This document shows positions 1-7,276 of a stretch of DNA of 8,368 bases, piece by piece. Position 1 is the first letter of the stretch. Each line of letters opens with the position of its first letter. The notes under the pieces were generated by a model. It was not told where the DNA came from. It saw only the letters and a program-made list of their open reading frames with translations, and searched no databases. The DNA lies in assembly GCA_029287515.1 (NCBI GenBank), contig JARFQZ010000231.1, positions 1-8,368 of the forward strand. The letters are read 5' to 3'. A program made the translations under genes and the position numbers. The stretch comes from Lysobacterales bacterium. GTDB taxonomy: Bacteria > Pseudomonadota > Gammaproteobacteria > Xanthomonadales > SZUA-36.

Positions 1-1
1 G

Positions 2-163
2 GTGACCAGCGACAACGTCGTCGAGAAAGTCAATGTGGATACCGGCATTGGCCTTGGCAGCCTGGTCGAGGTGATTGGTGACGTCAATGGTGGCGACCGC
101 GTCATCACGCGCGGGGCCGAACGGCTTCAGCCCGGCCAGGAAGTGGTCATCTCGGGCGGCTAA
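2..163 (+). CDS. Periplasmic adaptor (membrane fusion protein) of an efflux pump, C-terminal end only
   Basis: The frame is open from base 2 to a TAA at 161-163 and encodes the last 53 residues of a protein whose start lies outside the window. It has the pattern of the membrane-proximal C-terminal domain of HlyD/AcrA/MacA-type adaptors: a strand of the form VEKVNVDTG, then a short loop, LVEVIGDVNGGDRVITRGAERLQPGQEV, that is, the recurring 'V.VI.GdL..GDrVvt.Ga..L.dGq.V' signature. Such proteins sit in the periplasm and join an inner-membrane RND or ABC transporter to a TolC-like outer-membrane channel. The fragment cannot tell RND from ABC type. The next gene runs on the opposite strand, so any pump gene of this operon must lie upstream. 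I am fairly sure of the family and unsure of the subtype and substrate. Confidence 0.75.
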   Translation: MTSDNVVEKVNVDTGIGLGSLVEVIGDVNGGDRVITRGAERLQPGQEVVISGG

Positions 164-1117
164 TCAATCCCGCCCGTGATCGAGCCAGAATTCGATACCC
201 TGGGAATTGAGCAACACGTCTCCGGCAAAAACTTCGCTCAGATCATCGTCCGAGCAGGTGACGCCGTGCGTACGAGCCCGCGAGATCAACCAGTCCATCA
301 ACTCCGACTGGATGTTCGAGGTGCGGTTTTCGTCCCCGTCGTGACGTTCACCCAGTTCCGCCAGGTAATCGACGCCAGAAAGCATGTCCAGTGACAGCCG
401 CTCAGTATCCCGGACACGCCCGAAGTGTGTCAGGTACATGTTCTCGGGCTTTGACTCCATCATGCGCCTGATGGACGCTTTCAGCGCTGGCGGATCGAAT
501 TGAATCGGCGTAGTGGTCGGAAAAATGAACGGTCCCCCGGCCGTGTCCAGCTCACGGTAGGAAATGCCGAAGGTATCCCCGGTAAACCAGCCCCGGGTCT
601 GTTCATCCCAGACACAGAAGTGGTGGCGGGCATGGCCCGGCGTGTCGATAAACTCCAGCCGCCTTTTGCCTACCTCGGTGGAATCACCTTCGTCGACAAT
701 CACTACCCGGTCCTCTGGCACGGGAATCAGCGTGCCATGCATTTCATCGAATGTCTCATCTCCATACACAGCCCGGGCGCTGGCTTCCAGCCGGGATGGA
801 TCGATCATGTGCCGGGCGCCGCGCGGATGCACGAGGAAACTGGCATTGGGTAATTCCTGCATCAACTTTCCCGCTCCGCCGGCATGATCCAGGTGAACGT
901 GCGTCACGATCACGTGGCTGACTTCCGCCACATCCCTGCCCCTGCTCTGCAGCACCTTGATGATCCTGTCGGCGCTTTCGTTGTTGCCCACCTCGATGAC
1001 TGCGACTGCCGAATCCGTCTCCAGCAGGTAACAGGCCGCCATTTGTGGCCTCACCTGGCCGCTGTCGATCGCGATGATTCCACCTTCGTATTCCAATGCA
1101 GTAATGCAGTCCGTCAT
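164..1117 (-). CDS. Metallo-beta-lactamase-fold hydrolase (glyoxalase II-like)
   Basis: This 317-residue protein has the complete metal-binding set of the MBL superfamily. The HxHxDH motif HVHLDH lies at 73-78 (H73, H75, D77, H78), with H162 in DTPGHARHH, the bridging D181 in FTGD, and H231 in YLTHFG. These predict a binuclear, probably zinc, hydrolase of cytoplasmic type; I see no signal peptide. Residues from about 236 onward form a mostly helical C-terminal region. The frame stays open back to 1270, but that would overlap tamA. I chose the ATG at 1117 because it follows GGAG by 5 bases; an ATG at 1156 lacks such a site. The substrate is not readable: thioester, phosphodiester or lactone are all possible. 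The gene is transcribed away from tamA, and its TGA touches the stop codon of the adaptor gene. The fold is sure, the function unassigned. Confidence 0.9.
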   Translation of the reverse strand: MTDCITALEYEGGIIAIDSGQVRPQMAACYLLETDSAVAVIEVGNNESADRIIKVLQSRGRDVAEVSHVIVTHVHLDHAGGAGKLMQELPNASFLVHPRGARHMIDPSRLEASARAVYGDETFDEMHGTLIPVPEDRVVIVDEGDSTEVGKRRLEFIDTPGHARHHFCVWDEQTRGWFTGDTFGISYRELDTAGGPFIFPTTTPIQFDPPALKASIRRMMESKPENMYLTHFGRVRDTERLSLDMLSGVDYLAELGERHDGDENRTSNIQSELMDWLISRARTHGVTCSDDDLSEVFAGDVLLNSQGIEFWLDHGRD

Positions 1118-1122
1118 GTCTG

Positions 1123-1126
1123 CTCC
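1123..1126 (-). promoter_or_regulatory. Ribosome binding site of the MBL-fold gene
   Basis: On the minus strand GGAG is followed by CAGAC and then ATG, a 5-base spacing. This site decides the start at 1117 against the longer options at 1156 and 1270. Confidence 0.6.
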
Positions 1127-1140
1127 GAACAAATTTTCCG

Positions 1141-1170
1141 TTGAGAGGGTGTACATTTTCGGCTGATAGT
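1141..1170 (+). promoter_or_regulatory. Candidate sigma70-type promoter for tamA in the 92-base divergent gap
   Basis: TTGAGA (1141-1146, five of six matches to TTGACA) is followed after 18 bases by GATAGT (1165-1170, four of six matches to TATAAT). Transcription would begin near 1177 and leave a leader of about 33 bases before tamA. The gap 1118-1209 must supply promoters for both divergent genes. I found no convincing minus-strand pair. This is pattern matching by eye in a short AT-richer stretch, so the call is weak. Confidence 0.25.
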
Positions 1171-1209
1171 GCACGATAACACAATGGCGATTTTTTCCAC
1201 CCTGACCAG

Positions 1210-3117
1210 ATGAAATTTCTTGTCCGGCTGAGCTGCTGCTTACTCGGGATATTTCTCTCGACGACCGCACTCGGTGACGAACTCGAGCTTGCGGTCAATG
1301 GCGTTGAAGGCGTATTGCTCGAAAATGTCGAGGCAAGAACGCAAATTTTTCGGATCGCCGGAAACACGCGCTTGTCACGCCGACGGCTGGAACAGATGGT
1401 GGCGGATGCCGAACTGCAGGCGGCGGCAGCGCTGAGGCCTTTTGGCTATTACGATGCGAAGGTCAGCAGTGAATTGATTTCCACTGGCGACAGAAACTGG
1501 CGGATCGTTCTGAACGTTGAAAAAGGCCCGCCGGTGATTATCACCGATTATGAAATCACGGTGACCGGTGATGGCAGGGAAGACTCCGGCCTGCAGGAAT
1601 GGCGGGGCAACTGGCCATTGGTCACCGGACAAATCATCAACCAGGCCACCTGGGAAGAACTCAAGGACACCGCACTCCGCCTGTGCAGCGCACACGGCTA
1701 TCTGAATGCGAAATTCATCCAGCAGGAAATCAGGCTGGACCTGGTCAACAACCAGGCCAGCCTGGTTCTCACTCTCGATACCGGTATGCAGGCCCTGATG
1801 GGAACGATTGTTTTCAACCAGGACAGTGTCACCCCGGTGGTATTGGAGAACCTGCCCAGATTCACCGAGGGACAGCCTTATGACGAGTGGTTGCTGGAAC
1901 AATTCCGGCTCGATCTCTGGCGGACCGGCTATTTCGAAAATATAGAAGTCGTCGAAGAACGCCGCCTGGAGGAAGTTCCTCCGCGGGTGAACCTGGTCCT
2001 GAACATGGAAGAACGAAAACGGAACACCTACCAGGGGGGCATTGGATACGGCACGGATACCGGAATAAGGGCGCAAGCCATGTGGACCCGGCATCTTCTT
2101 TCCACTCGTGGTGACAGTCTCGATGTCGGCATAGGTTGGCAGCAGGTTCGCAATGAGTTGCAGTTTCGCACCAACTACCGGCAACCGCGCACGGTGGCGG
2201 CCCGGCAGTACTGGACCGCTGAACTGGCGTTCAGGACCCAGCGGCAGAAATTCAAGGTGCGCCCGGGCGATATCGTGGAGGATTCCGTCACCATTGCCGA
2301 GGGTAATGTCTACGATTACAGTTTCAGGCCAGGCTGGCTGATTGTCAGGGGGCTGGACGAAGGCCGCCAACAGATTCATGAACACTGGTTCGTGGAATTT
2401 CTGAAAGAGACGAATTCCTTCTCTCCGGTCGAACCTGGGCCGGATGCAAAGCCCATGGCCCGCCTGGAGGAAGAAGAACGCGAAACGGTCAGCGAGCCCA
2501 GCGAAAACCTTTCCGTCGGGGTCAGCTGGGACTGGCCTTCCGTCCGGGGAAATGGATTCGAAACCATGGGGCGCCGTCACAGGGCACACATTTTCACATC
2601 CAATACCGCCTGGGGGTCCGATTTCGATTTCAGCCAGGTCTACGTGTCTTCTGCGTGGATAACGAATTGGAGTAAACGCTGGAAGTTGCTGTTGCGTGGA
2701 GAAGTGGGTTATTCCAACGCAGATGTACTTGAACGAACCACGGAAGCGGATGGCAAGCTCATTCGCCTGTCGGTCACCGAGCTTCCATACCTCTACCGAT
2801 TCAAGGCGGGCGGCAGCCAGAGCGTCAGAGGTTACGGCTTCGAAGACCTCAGCAACAACAATGTCGGGTCGAACAACATCATCACCGGCAGCGCCGAGCT
2901 GGAATACCGGTTCCTCGAAAAATGGTCCGCGGCCGCATTTTTCGACGTGGGTAATGCCTTCAACGACTGGGACAGGATGAAGCTGAGGAAGGGCGTGGGT
3001 GTGGGTATCCGGTGGTATTCGATTGCCGGCCCCATCCGGCTTGATGTTGCGAATGCCATTGACGAACCGGGCAATCCCTGGCGTATTCATTTCACCATCG
3101 GGACACCGCTGTTATGA
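1210..3117 (+). CDS. tamA: TamA, Omp85-family outer-membrane subunit of the TAM complex
   Basis: This 635-residue outer-membrane protein has a signal peptide (residues 1-22, likely cut at ALG/DE), then three POTRA domains at about 25-105, 106-192 and 193-268, and a barrel from about 270 to the end. I can lay out sixteen alternating strands, the first near YQGGIGYGT (274-282) and the last RIHFTIGTPLL. The Omp85 loop-6 signature GGSQSVRGYG is at 534-543. E. coli TamA has 577 residues; much of the extra length here is an acidic insert around 404-433. In E. coli, TamA binds the C-terminus of TamB through its POTRA/barrel face and helps outer-membrane protein assembly or lipid transport. Having only three POTRA domains and sitting directly before tamB argues against BamA. 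The ATG at 1210 has no clear Shine-Dalgarno. tamB overlaps its stop codon. Confidence 0.93.
   Translation: MKFLVRLSCCLLGIFLSTTALGDELELAVNGVEGVLLENVEARTQIFRIAGNTRLSRRRLEQMVADAELQAAAALRPFGYYDAKVSSELISTGDRNWRIVLNVEKGPPVIITDYEITVTGDGREDSGLQEWRGNWPLVTGQIINQATWEELKDTALRLCSAHGYLNAKFIQQEIRLDLVNNQASLVLTLDTGMQALMGTIVFNQDSVTPVVLENLPRFTEGQPYDEWLLEQFRLDLWRTGYFENIEVVEERRLEEVPPRVNLVLNMEERKRNTYQGGIGYGTDTGIRAQAMWTRHLLSTRGDSLDVGIGWQQVRNELQFRTNYRQPRTVAARQYWTAELAFRTQRQKFKVRPGDIVEDSVTIAEGNVYDYSFRPGWLIVRGLDEGRQQIHEHWFVEFLKETNSFSPVEPGPDAKPMARLEEEERETVSEPSENLSVGVSWDWPSVRGNGFETMGRRHRAHIFTSNTAWGSDFDFSQVYVSSAWITNWSKRWKLLLRGEVGYSNADVLERTTEADGKLIRLSVTELPYLYRFKAGGSQSVRGYGFEDLSNNNVGSNNIITGSAELEYRFLEKWSAAAFFDVGNAFNDWDRMKLRKGVGVGIRWYSIAGPIRLDVANAIDEPGNPWRIHFTIGTPLL
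3114..3117 (+). promoter_or_regulatory. ATGA stop/start overlap coupling tamA and tamB
   Basis: The tamB ATG (3114-3116) and the tamA TGA (3115-3117) share ATGA, and no strong Shine-Dalgarno stands at normal distance upstream (a GGGA is about 10 or more bases away). Ribosomes finishing tamA probably start tamB, which would tie the two subunits' output together. Confidence 0.7.
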
Positions 3118-6100
3118 GCCTGCGAAAAGTAATTCTGCTGCTCATCCTTCCGGTATTGCTGCTCGGTGCAGGCATCGGCGCCTGGATAGTGTTGCTTCAT
3201 ACCGAGTCCGGCGCCCGCTGGATGTTCAATAAGCTGGGCTCATCGCCTGCTTTTGTGCTGCGCACTTCCTCGATCTCCGGTGACCTTGGTTCCGGTCTGA
3301 AACTGGAAGGCCTGTATTTTGAAAACGACACCACGCGAGTTGAGATCACGATGATCACCACGGCCGTCAATATCGATCTGCTTCCGCCTGCGGTGAAGGT
3401 TGACCGGGTCCATGCCGAGGCAATCACCATCAAGGCACTCGAAACATCCGGCCAGGATTCGGATGATCCGGTTGACCTGCACCAGGTAATCCGGGGACTT
3501 TCCCTGCCGGTGCCTGTTCACGTTGAAGACATCGACCTGAACCGCATCGACTACCTCGATGCTTCGGGGAAAAACATCATTCAGCTGCAGGCTGTTACCG
3601 CCAGCGGCGGCGTCCACGACGCGCTGACGGTGGACGGGCTTTCCCTGACCACCGAAGCCCATGACCTGAGCCTGGCAGGGCAGCTGGGCTTTACTCCACC
3701 GCATTCACTGGATGTGCAATTCAAAACCGCCGGAGAATTCCCCGTCACCGGGCGGATGTCCGGATCACTGGAGCGCCTCCAGCTAGAGATTGACAGCCAG
3801 GCGCCCATCGCCCGGTTGACCGGCAGCCTGGCGAGACTGCTGGATGATCCGGAATGGGATGTGGAACTCAATGCGCCTGACCTGCGTTGGCCGTTGACCG
3901 CGACAGAGCCGGACGTCAGCCTGGCGGACCTGGTGGCTCGAAGCCAGGGGCGATGGTCAGCCTACCGGCTGGAACTCGATACCAACCTGCTGCTGCCGGG
4001 ATTGGAACCCGGCAGGCTCGAATTGGCGGGTAACGGCGGTACAGACACATTTTCTGCAGAAAACATCTCACTGGACGGGTCTCAACTGTCGCTGCAATCG
4101 CAAGCTGACATTTCGTGGGAAAAAGACCTGACAGTTGCTGCAAACGCGGTCCTGAAGCGGCTGAATCCCATCGCCTGGGTGGAAGACTGGCCGGAACATC
4201 ATCACTTGGCGGGGGAACTGGCGCTGGAATGGAGCGGTGACGAAATTTCTGTTCCCGCTTTTAAGCTGTCGGTCAGCGACACCCCGTTTGTTGCCTCGGG
4301 CAGTGGCCTGTTCGATTTACCCTCGGGAGTCGTGGCGGGGCAGTTGGGCTGGAAAGCACTGAGCTGGCCGCCCGCGGCGGCGGTTCCACAGTTCGCCAGC
4401 AGGGAGGGCCGGTTCGATGTCTCGGGTTCTCCGGAAAACTGGCAACTGAATGGCTGGCTGGATTTCCAGGCTGCTGAATTCCCGGAAGGCCGTTTGCAAT
4501 TGAGCGGAGCGGGTGACCTTGAGTCACTCGAAGTCCGGGTACACGAAGGAGCTGTCCTGGGAGGAACCCTGGCGGGAGATGTCTCTTTCAGCTGGACCGG
4601 CAAGCAACCGTTCCAGTTGGCGCTGCGCGCCCGGGATATTCATACAGCGGCGTTGGTCGAGGATTTCCCCGGCATATTCAGCGCTGAATTCAACGCTGGC
4701 GGGCAACTTGAACCCCTGGCTGCGGACTTCGAAATTCAGCGGCTCGAAGGTGTGCTCAGGCAAATCCCCCTGAGCGCCAGCGGCGGAATCAAACTCGGCG
4801 AAGGCCGGATAAATGTGCGTTCCCTGGAAGTGACTTCCGGTGCCTCTTCACTGACGCTTCATGGCGACCCCTATGCGCCGGAAGGCATCCGGTTCGCAGC
4901 CGACATCAAGGCCCTGTCACATTTTCACGACGAGTTAGGCGGCTCCCTGAGTTCACGTGGCTCGGTCTCGTTGAACCCCGACTCCCCATCCATATCCGGG
5001 ACGCTCACGGCACAGCAATTGCTATTCGGCTCAATCACCGTAGACGAGATTGAAACCCGGCAGAATGAACTGGTTATGTCAGGTCTGACGTTAGGCGAGA
5101 CCGACCTGGAATCGTTGACACTGGGATTCAATTCCGGAAATCCACTGGAAAAACTGGACATTCTCGCCGCCGTTGAAAACAGGACCATCCATATTGGCCT
5201 CCAGGGTTCTGTGGTCGACTGGTCTGACCCGGTGAATTCGGGCTGGCGCGGACAGCTGGCGAATTTCGAACTCGAACGCGACCAGTTCTCCATATCGCTG
5301 GATCAGCCTGCACCACTCGAAATAACTCGCGACCAGTTAAGCTTGCAGAACCTTTGCCTGACCGGCACACGAAACGCAACGCTTTGCGCGGCGGCTTCAT
5401 GGAAGGCGCCGGATGAAATCAATTTATCCACCGAACTGTCTGCGATCCCGTTAAGCCTGCTCGAGCTTTTCGTGGAGTCGGATGTGCGCTTTAACCAGGT
5501 TCTTAGCGGAGCTTTCGATTGGCGACAGGCGGCAGGCGGCAATCGTTCAGGCAATGCCCGGATCGAAATGTCTCCTGGTGCTATCACCCTGGAAGGAGAG
5601 GACGATATCCAGTTGGAGACCGGTCCAGGGCTGTTTGGATTTGACGTGATAAATGGCCGGTTGCAGAGTGGGATTCTGGATCTTTCATTCCCTGGGAACG
5701 GTGCAATAGACGTCAATTTCAGCGCTGCTGATTTGCGCGAGGGAACAGACAGTCCGATTCAGGGGACTGCCCGGATCGACCTGAGCGATATTGGTTCCGT
5801 GGGCAAGATCTTCCCGGTTTTCAATACGATCGATGGTGTGCTCGACATGGACCTTGTACTGAACGGCACGATATCCGATCCAACATTCAAGGGCAACGCT
5901 TCGCTCAGCAACGGCGCCATCAGTAACCAGGCGTCCGGATTCTCGTTTTCGGACATCAATCTGGTTGGCGAAGTCAGTAAACAGGACCAGATGATGCTGA
6001 ACGGAACCTTCACAGCCGGCGAAGGCAGCGGCGAGATCAGCACGCAGATATTATTCGCAGACATTCTCTCACCGGTGATCGATTTCGAGCTGAAGGGGCA

Positions 6101-6917
6101 GAACCTGACGGTAATTGATGTCCCCGACCTGACAGTCATCGCAAATCCTGATGTGCAATTATCCTGGCAGGATAAGACGCTGACGATCAATGGGCGCGTG
6201 GACATCCCGGCAACCCGGATTGCGCCCAGCTACCTGCCCCAGGCCAGTGTCCGTCAAAGTGCTGATGTGGTGATCGTGGCAGGGGAACTTCCGGCCGTGG
6301 AGCAGGATTTCCTGAAGGAAAACGAGATCAAGCTGCAGGGGACCCTCATGGTTGAACTGGGTGAGGAAGTGCTGGTGGATCTCGATGTTGCGCAAATCGA
6401 TGTAACCGGTGCAGCACAGTTCAACTGGCAGGGTGATCTGATCCCTGTTGCCAACGGCAGCTTCAATGGCACCGGCGATATCCAGGCCTTCGGGCAATTT
6501 CTCAGGATCACCAGGGGCAGGGTCAGTTTTACCGACACGCCCGCCGATAATCCGCACCTGAATATCCGTGCAGAGCGTGAGATATTCGGCAACTCACAGG
6601 TCCGCAGAGCCGGACTGATGGTCGCCGGCACTCTCAAGCGCCCGGTGGTCGAACCGTACACAGTGCCCATGACCACCAGGGAAAGGGCGCAGACGCTGCT
6701 GGTGACCGGCAGTGATTTCAACTACGAGCAGGGCGTGGGGGCCGTGGATGTGGGCATGTACGTATTACCCCGGTTGTATGTCAGTTATGGCATCGGCGTT
6801 TTTGAAGACGGCAATGTACTCAAAGTCCGTTACGATCTGGGCAGAGGCTTCGGTGTCACCGCAACCTCGGGGCAACGGGAGACAGGACTGGACATCAACT
6901 ACATCATCGAACGCTGA
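3114..6917 (+). CDS. tamB: TamB, inner-membrane-anchored AsmA-like bridge protein of the TAM complex
   Basis: At 1267 residues it is almost the length of E. coli TamB (1259). A short basic N-terminus (R4, K5) leads into one transmembrane segment at about 6-28, followed by a large periplasmic region built almost wholly of short alternating beta strands. This fits the long hydrophobic-groove beta-helix of TamB, YhdP and AsmA-like proteins. The last roughly 370 residues match the DUF490/TamB C-terminal domain, including GTLKRPVVEPYTVP (around 1173-1185) and a terminal VRYDLGRGFGV...GLDINYIIER stretch, the part that docks on TamA. Known role: with TamA it spans the periplasm, and it is redundant with YhdP and YdbH in moving phospholipid to the outer membrane. 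It has only two cysteines, C748 and C758. It follows tamA with a 4-base overlap. Identification is firm from size, topology, C-terminus and context. Confidence 0.92.
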   Translation: MSLRKVILLLILPVLLLGAGIGAWIVLLHTESGARWMFNKLGSSPAFVLRTSSISGDLGSGLKLEGLYFENDTTRVEITMITTAVNIDLLPPAVKVDRVHAEAITIKALETSGQDSDDPVDLHQVIRGLSLPVPVHVEDIDLNRIDYLDASGKNIIQLQAVTASGGVHDALTVDGLSLTTEAHDLSLAGQLGFTPPHSLDVQFKTAGEFPVTGRMSGSLERLQLEIDSQAPIARLTGSLARLLDDPEWDVELNAPDLRWPLTATEPDVSLADLVARSQGRWSAYRLELDTNLLLPGLEPGRLELAGNGGTDTFSAENISLDGSQLSLQSQADISWEKDLTVAANAVLKRLNPIAWVEDWPEHHHLAGELALEWSGDEISVPAFKLSVSDTPFVASGSGLFDLPSGVVAGQLGWKALSWPPAAAVPQFASREGRFDVSGSPENWQLNGWLDFQAAEFPEGRLQLSGAGDLESLEVRVHEGAVLGGTLAGDVSFSWTGKQPFQLALRARDIHTAALVEDFPGIFSAEFNAGGQLEPLAADFEIQRLEGVLRQIPLSASGGIKLGEGRINVRSLEVTSGASSLTLHGDPYAPEGIRFAADIKALSHFHDELGGSLSSRGSVSLNPDSPSISGTLTAQQLLFGSITVDEIETRQNELVMSGLTLGETDLESLTLGFNSGNPLEKLDILAAVENRTIHIGLQGSVVDWSDPVNSGWRGQLANFELERDQFSISLDQPAPLEITRDQLSLQNLCLTGTRNATLCAAASWKAPDEINLSTELSAIPLSLLELFVESDVRFNQVLSGAFDWRQAAGGNRSGNARIEMSPGAITLEGEDDIQLETGPGLFGFDVINGRLQSGILDLSFPGNGAIDVNFSAADLREGTDSPIQGTARIDLSDIGSVGKIFPVFNTIDGVLDMDLVLNGTISDPTFKGNASLSNGAISNQASGFSFSDINLVGEVSKQDQMMLNGTFTAGEGSGEISTQILFADILSPVIDFELKGQNLTVIDVPDLTVIANPDVQLSWQDKTLTINGRVDIPATRIAPSYLPQASVRQSADVVIVAGELPAVEQDFLKENEIKLQGTLMVELGEEVLVDLDVAQIDVTGAAQFNWQGDLIPVANGSFNGTGDIQAFGQFLRITRGRVSFTDTPADNPHLNIRAEREIFGNSQVRRAGLMVAGTLKRPVVEPYTVPMTTRERAQTLLVTGSDFNYEQGVGAVDVGMYVLPRLYVSYGIGVFEDGNVLKVRYDLGRGFGVTATSGQRETGLDINYIIER

Positions 6918-6952
6918 AAATTGAATTGAACCGCGCAAAGCGGCTCGATTCT

Positions 6953-6965
6953 GCATACAATATGC
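6953..6965. repeat. Perfect inverted repeat GCATA-caa-TATGC between tamB and the small gene
   Basis: Two 5-base arms (6953-6957 and 6961-6965) flank a 3-base centre. TACAAT at 6956-6961 lies inside it and matches five of six bases of a sigma70 -10 element, with transcription then starting near 6968, upstream of the ribosome site at 6984. No good -35 lies 16-18 bases upstream. It may be an operator over a promoter for the small gene and moaA, or chance. There is no T-run after it, so it is not an intrinsic terminator. Confidence 0.3.
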
Positions 6966-6983
6966 GATTCAAATCATTCTGCC

Positions 6984-6987
6984 GGAG
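6984..6987 (+). promoter_or_regulatory. Ribosome binding site for the GTG start at 6995
   Basis: GGAG lies 7 bases before GTG at 6995. The alternative starts at TTG 6926 and ATG 6962 have no comparable site, so this element sets the gene's start. Confidence 0.55.
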
Positions 6988-6994
6988 CTCGCAA

Positions 6995-7261
6995 GTGAAC
7001 GATAAGGAACACCACCAGAACTGCACCAACAAGTTCATTAAACTGGCCAATGAATTCAGGAAGGAAGGAATCGATCCGAACCTGGTTTCAGGTGCACTAA
7101 TGACGGCATCCGGGGTCTACGCAACCTACGTTGCCGCCGGTAACGACGGCGCGCTGGAACCCAGCGGAGTAGACAAGGTAGTCGATGTTTACCGCCGCAC
7201 CCTGGAACACCACCAGGAAGTCAAGAAAGCCCAACTGAAGCTGGACACCAAGGAATCCTGA
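6995..7261 (+). CDS. Small conserved-type protein, DUF3144-like, function unknown
   Basis: This is an 88-residue, soluble, mostly helical and charged protein. Residues 11-20 (TNKFIKLANE), the following GALMTASGVYATYVAAG (33-49) and a final amphipathic helix (60-82) recall the DUF3144 pattern, in which a FI.LAN segment is followed by an A-L-Y-A-A-A-R-like helix. I recognise this from memory only, so the family call is tentative. The frame is open back to a TTG at 6926, with an ATG at 6962, but the GTG at 6995 has the only good ribosome site and removes a basic leader unlike the rest. There is no signal peptide or membrane segment. It lies 77 bases after tamB and 15 bases before moaA, so it may be transcribed with either; nothing in the sequence shows a functional tie to cofactor synthesis. 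Confidence 0.7.
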   Translation: MNDKEHHQNCTNKFIKLANEFRKEGIDPNLVSGALMTASGVYATYVAAGNDGALEPSGVDKVVDVYRRTLEHHQEVKKAQLKLDTKES

Positions 7262-7276
7262 TACACGGCAAAAACC

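Noticed and set aside
1166..1177. Near-palindrome ATAGTGCACGAT in the divergent gap as an operator
   Set aside because: Only the central GTGCAC and outer AT pairs match; a 6-base palindrome is common by chance and there is no second copy.
1210..1275. Lipoprotein signal in TamA because of the CC at residues 9-10
   Set aside because: The residues before the cysteines do not fit a lipobox and the cysteines precede the hydrophobic core instead of following it; a standard signal peptide fits.
756..1367. A 203-codon minus-strand frame overlapping the hydrolase and the start of tamA
   Set aside because: It is an out-of-frame reading of the MBL gene with a low-complexity serine-rich start; the MBL frame has all catalytic motifs.
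1375..3090. A 571-codon open frame on the minus strand, antisense to tamA
   Set aside because: It lies wholly inside tamA, has no recognisable domain, and its composition (rich in P, R, H and D) is that of a GC-driven shadow frame.
1210..3117. BamA as the identity of the first large + strand gene
   Set aside because: BamA has five POTRA domains and about 800 residues; this protein has three POTRA domains and sits directly before tamB.
6931..6943. Hairpin CCGC-gcaaa-GCGG after tamB as an intrinsic terminator
   Set aside because: The stem is only four base pairs and no T-run follows it.
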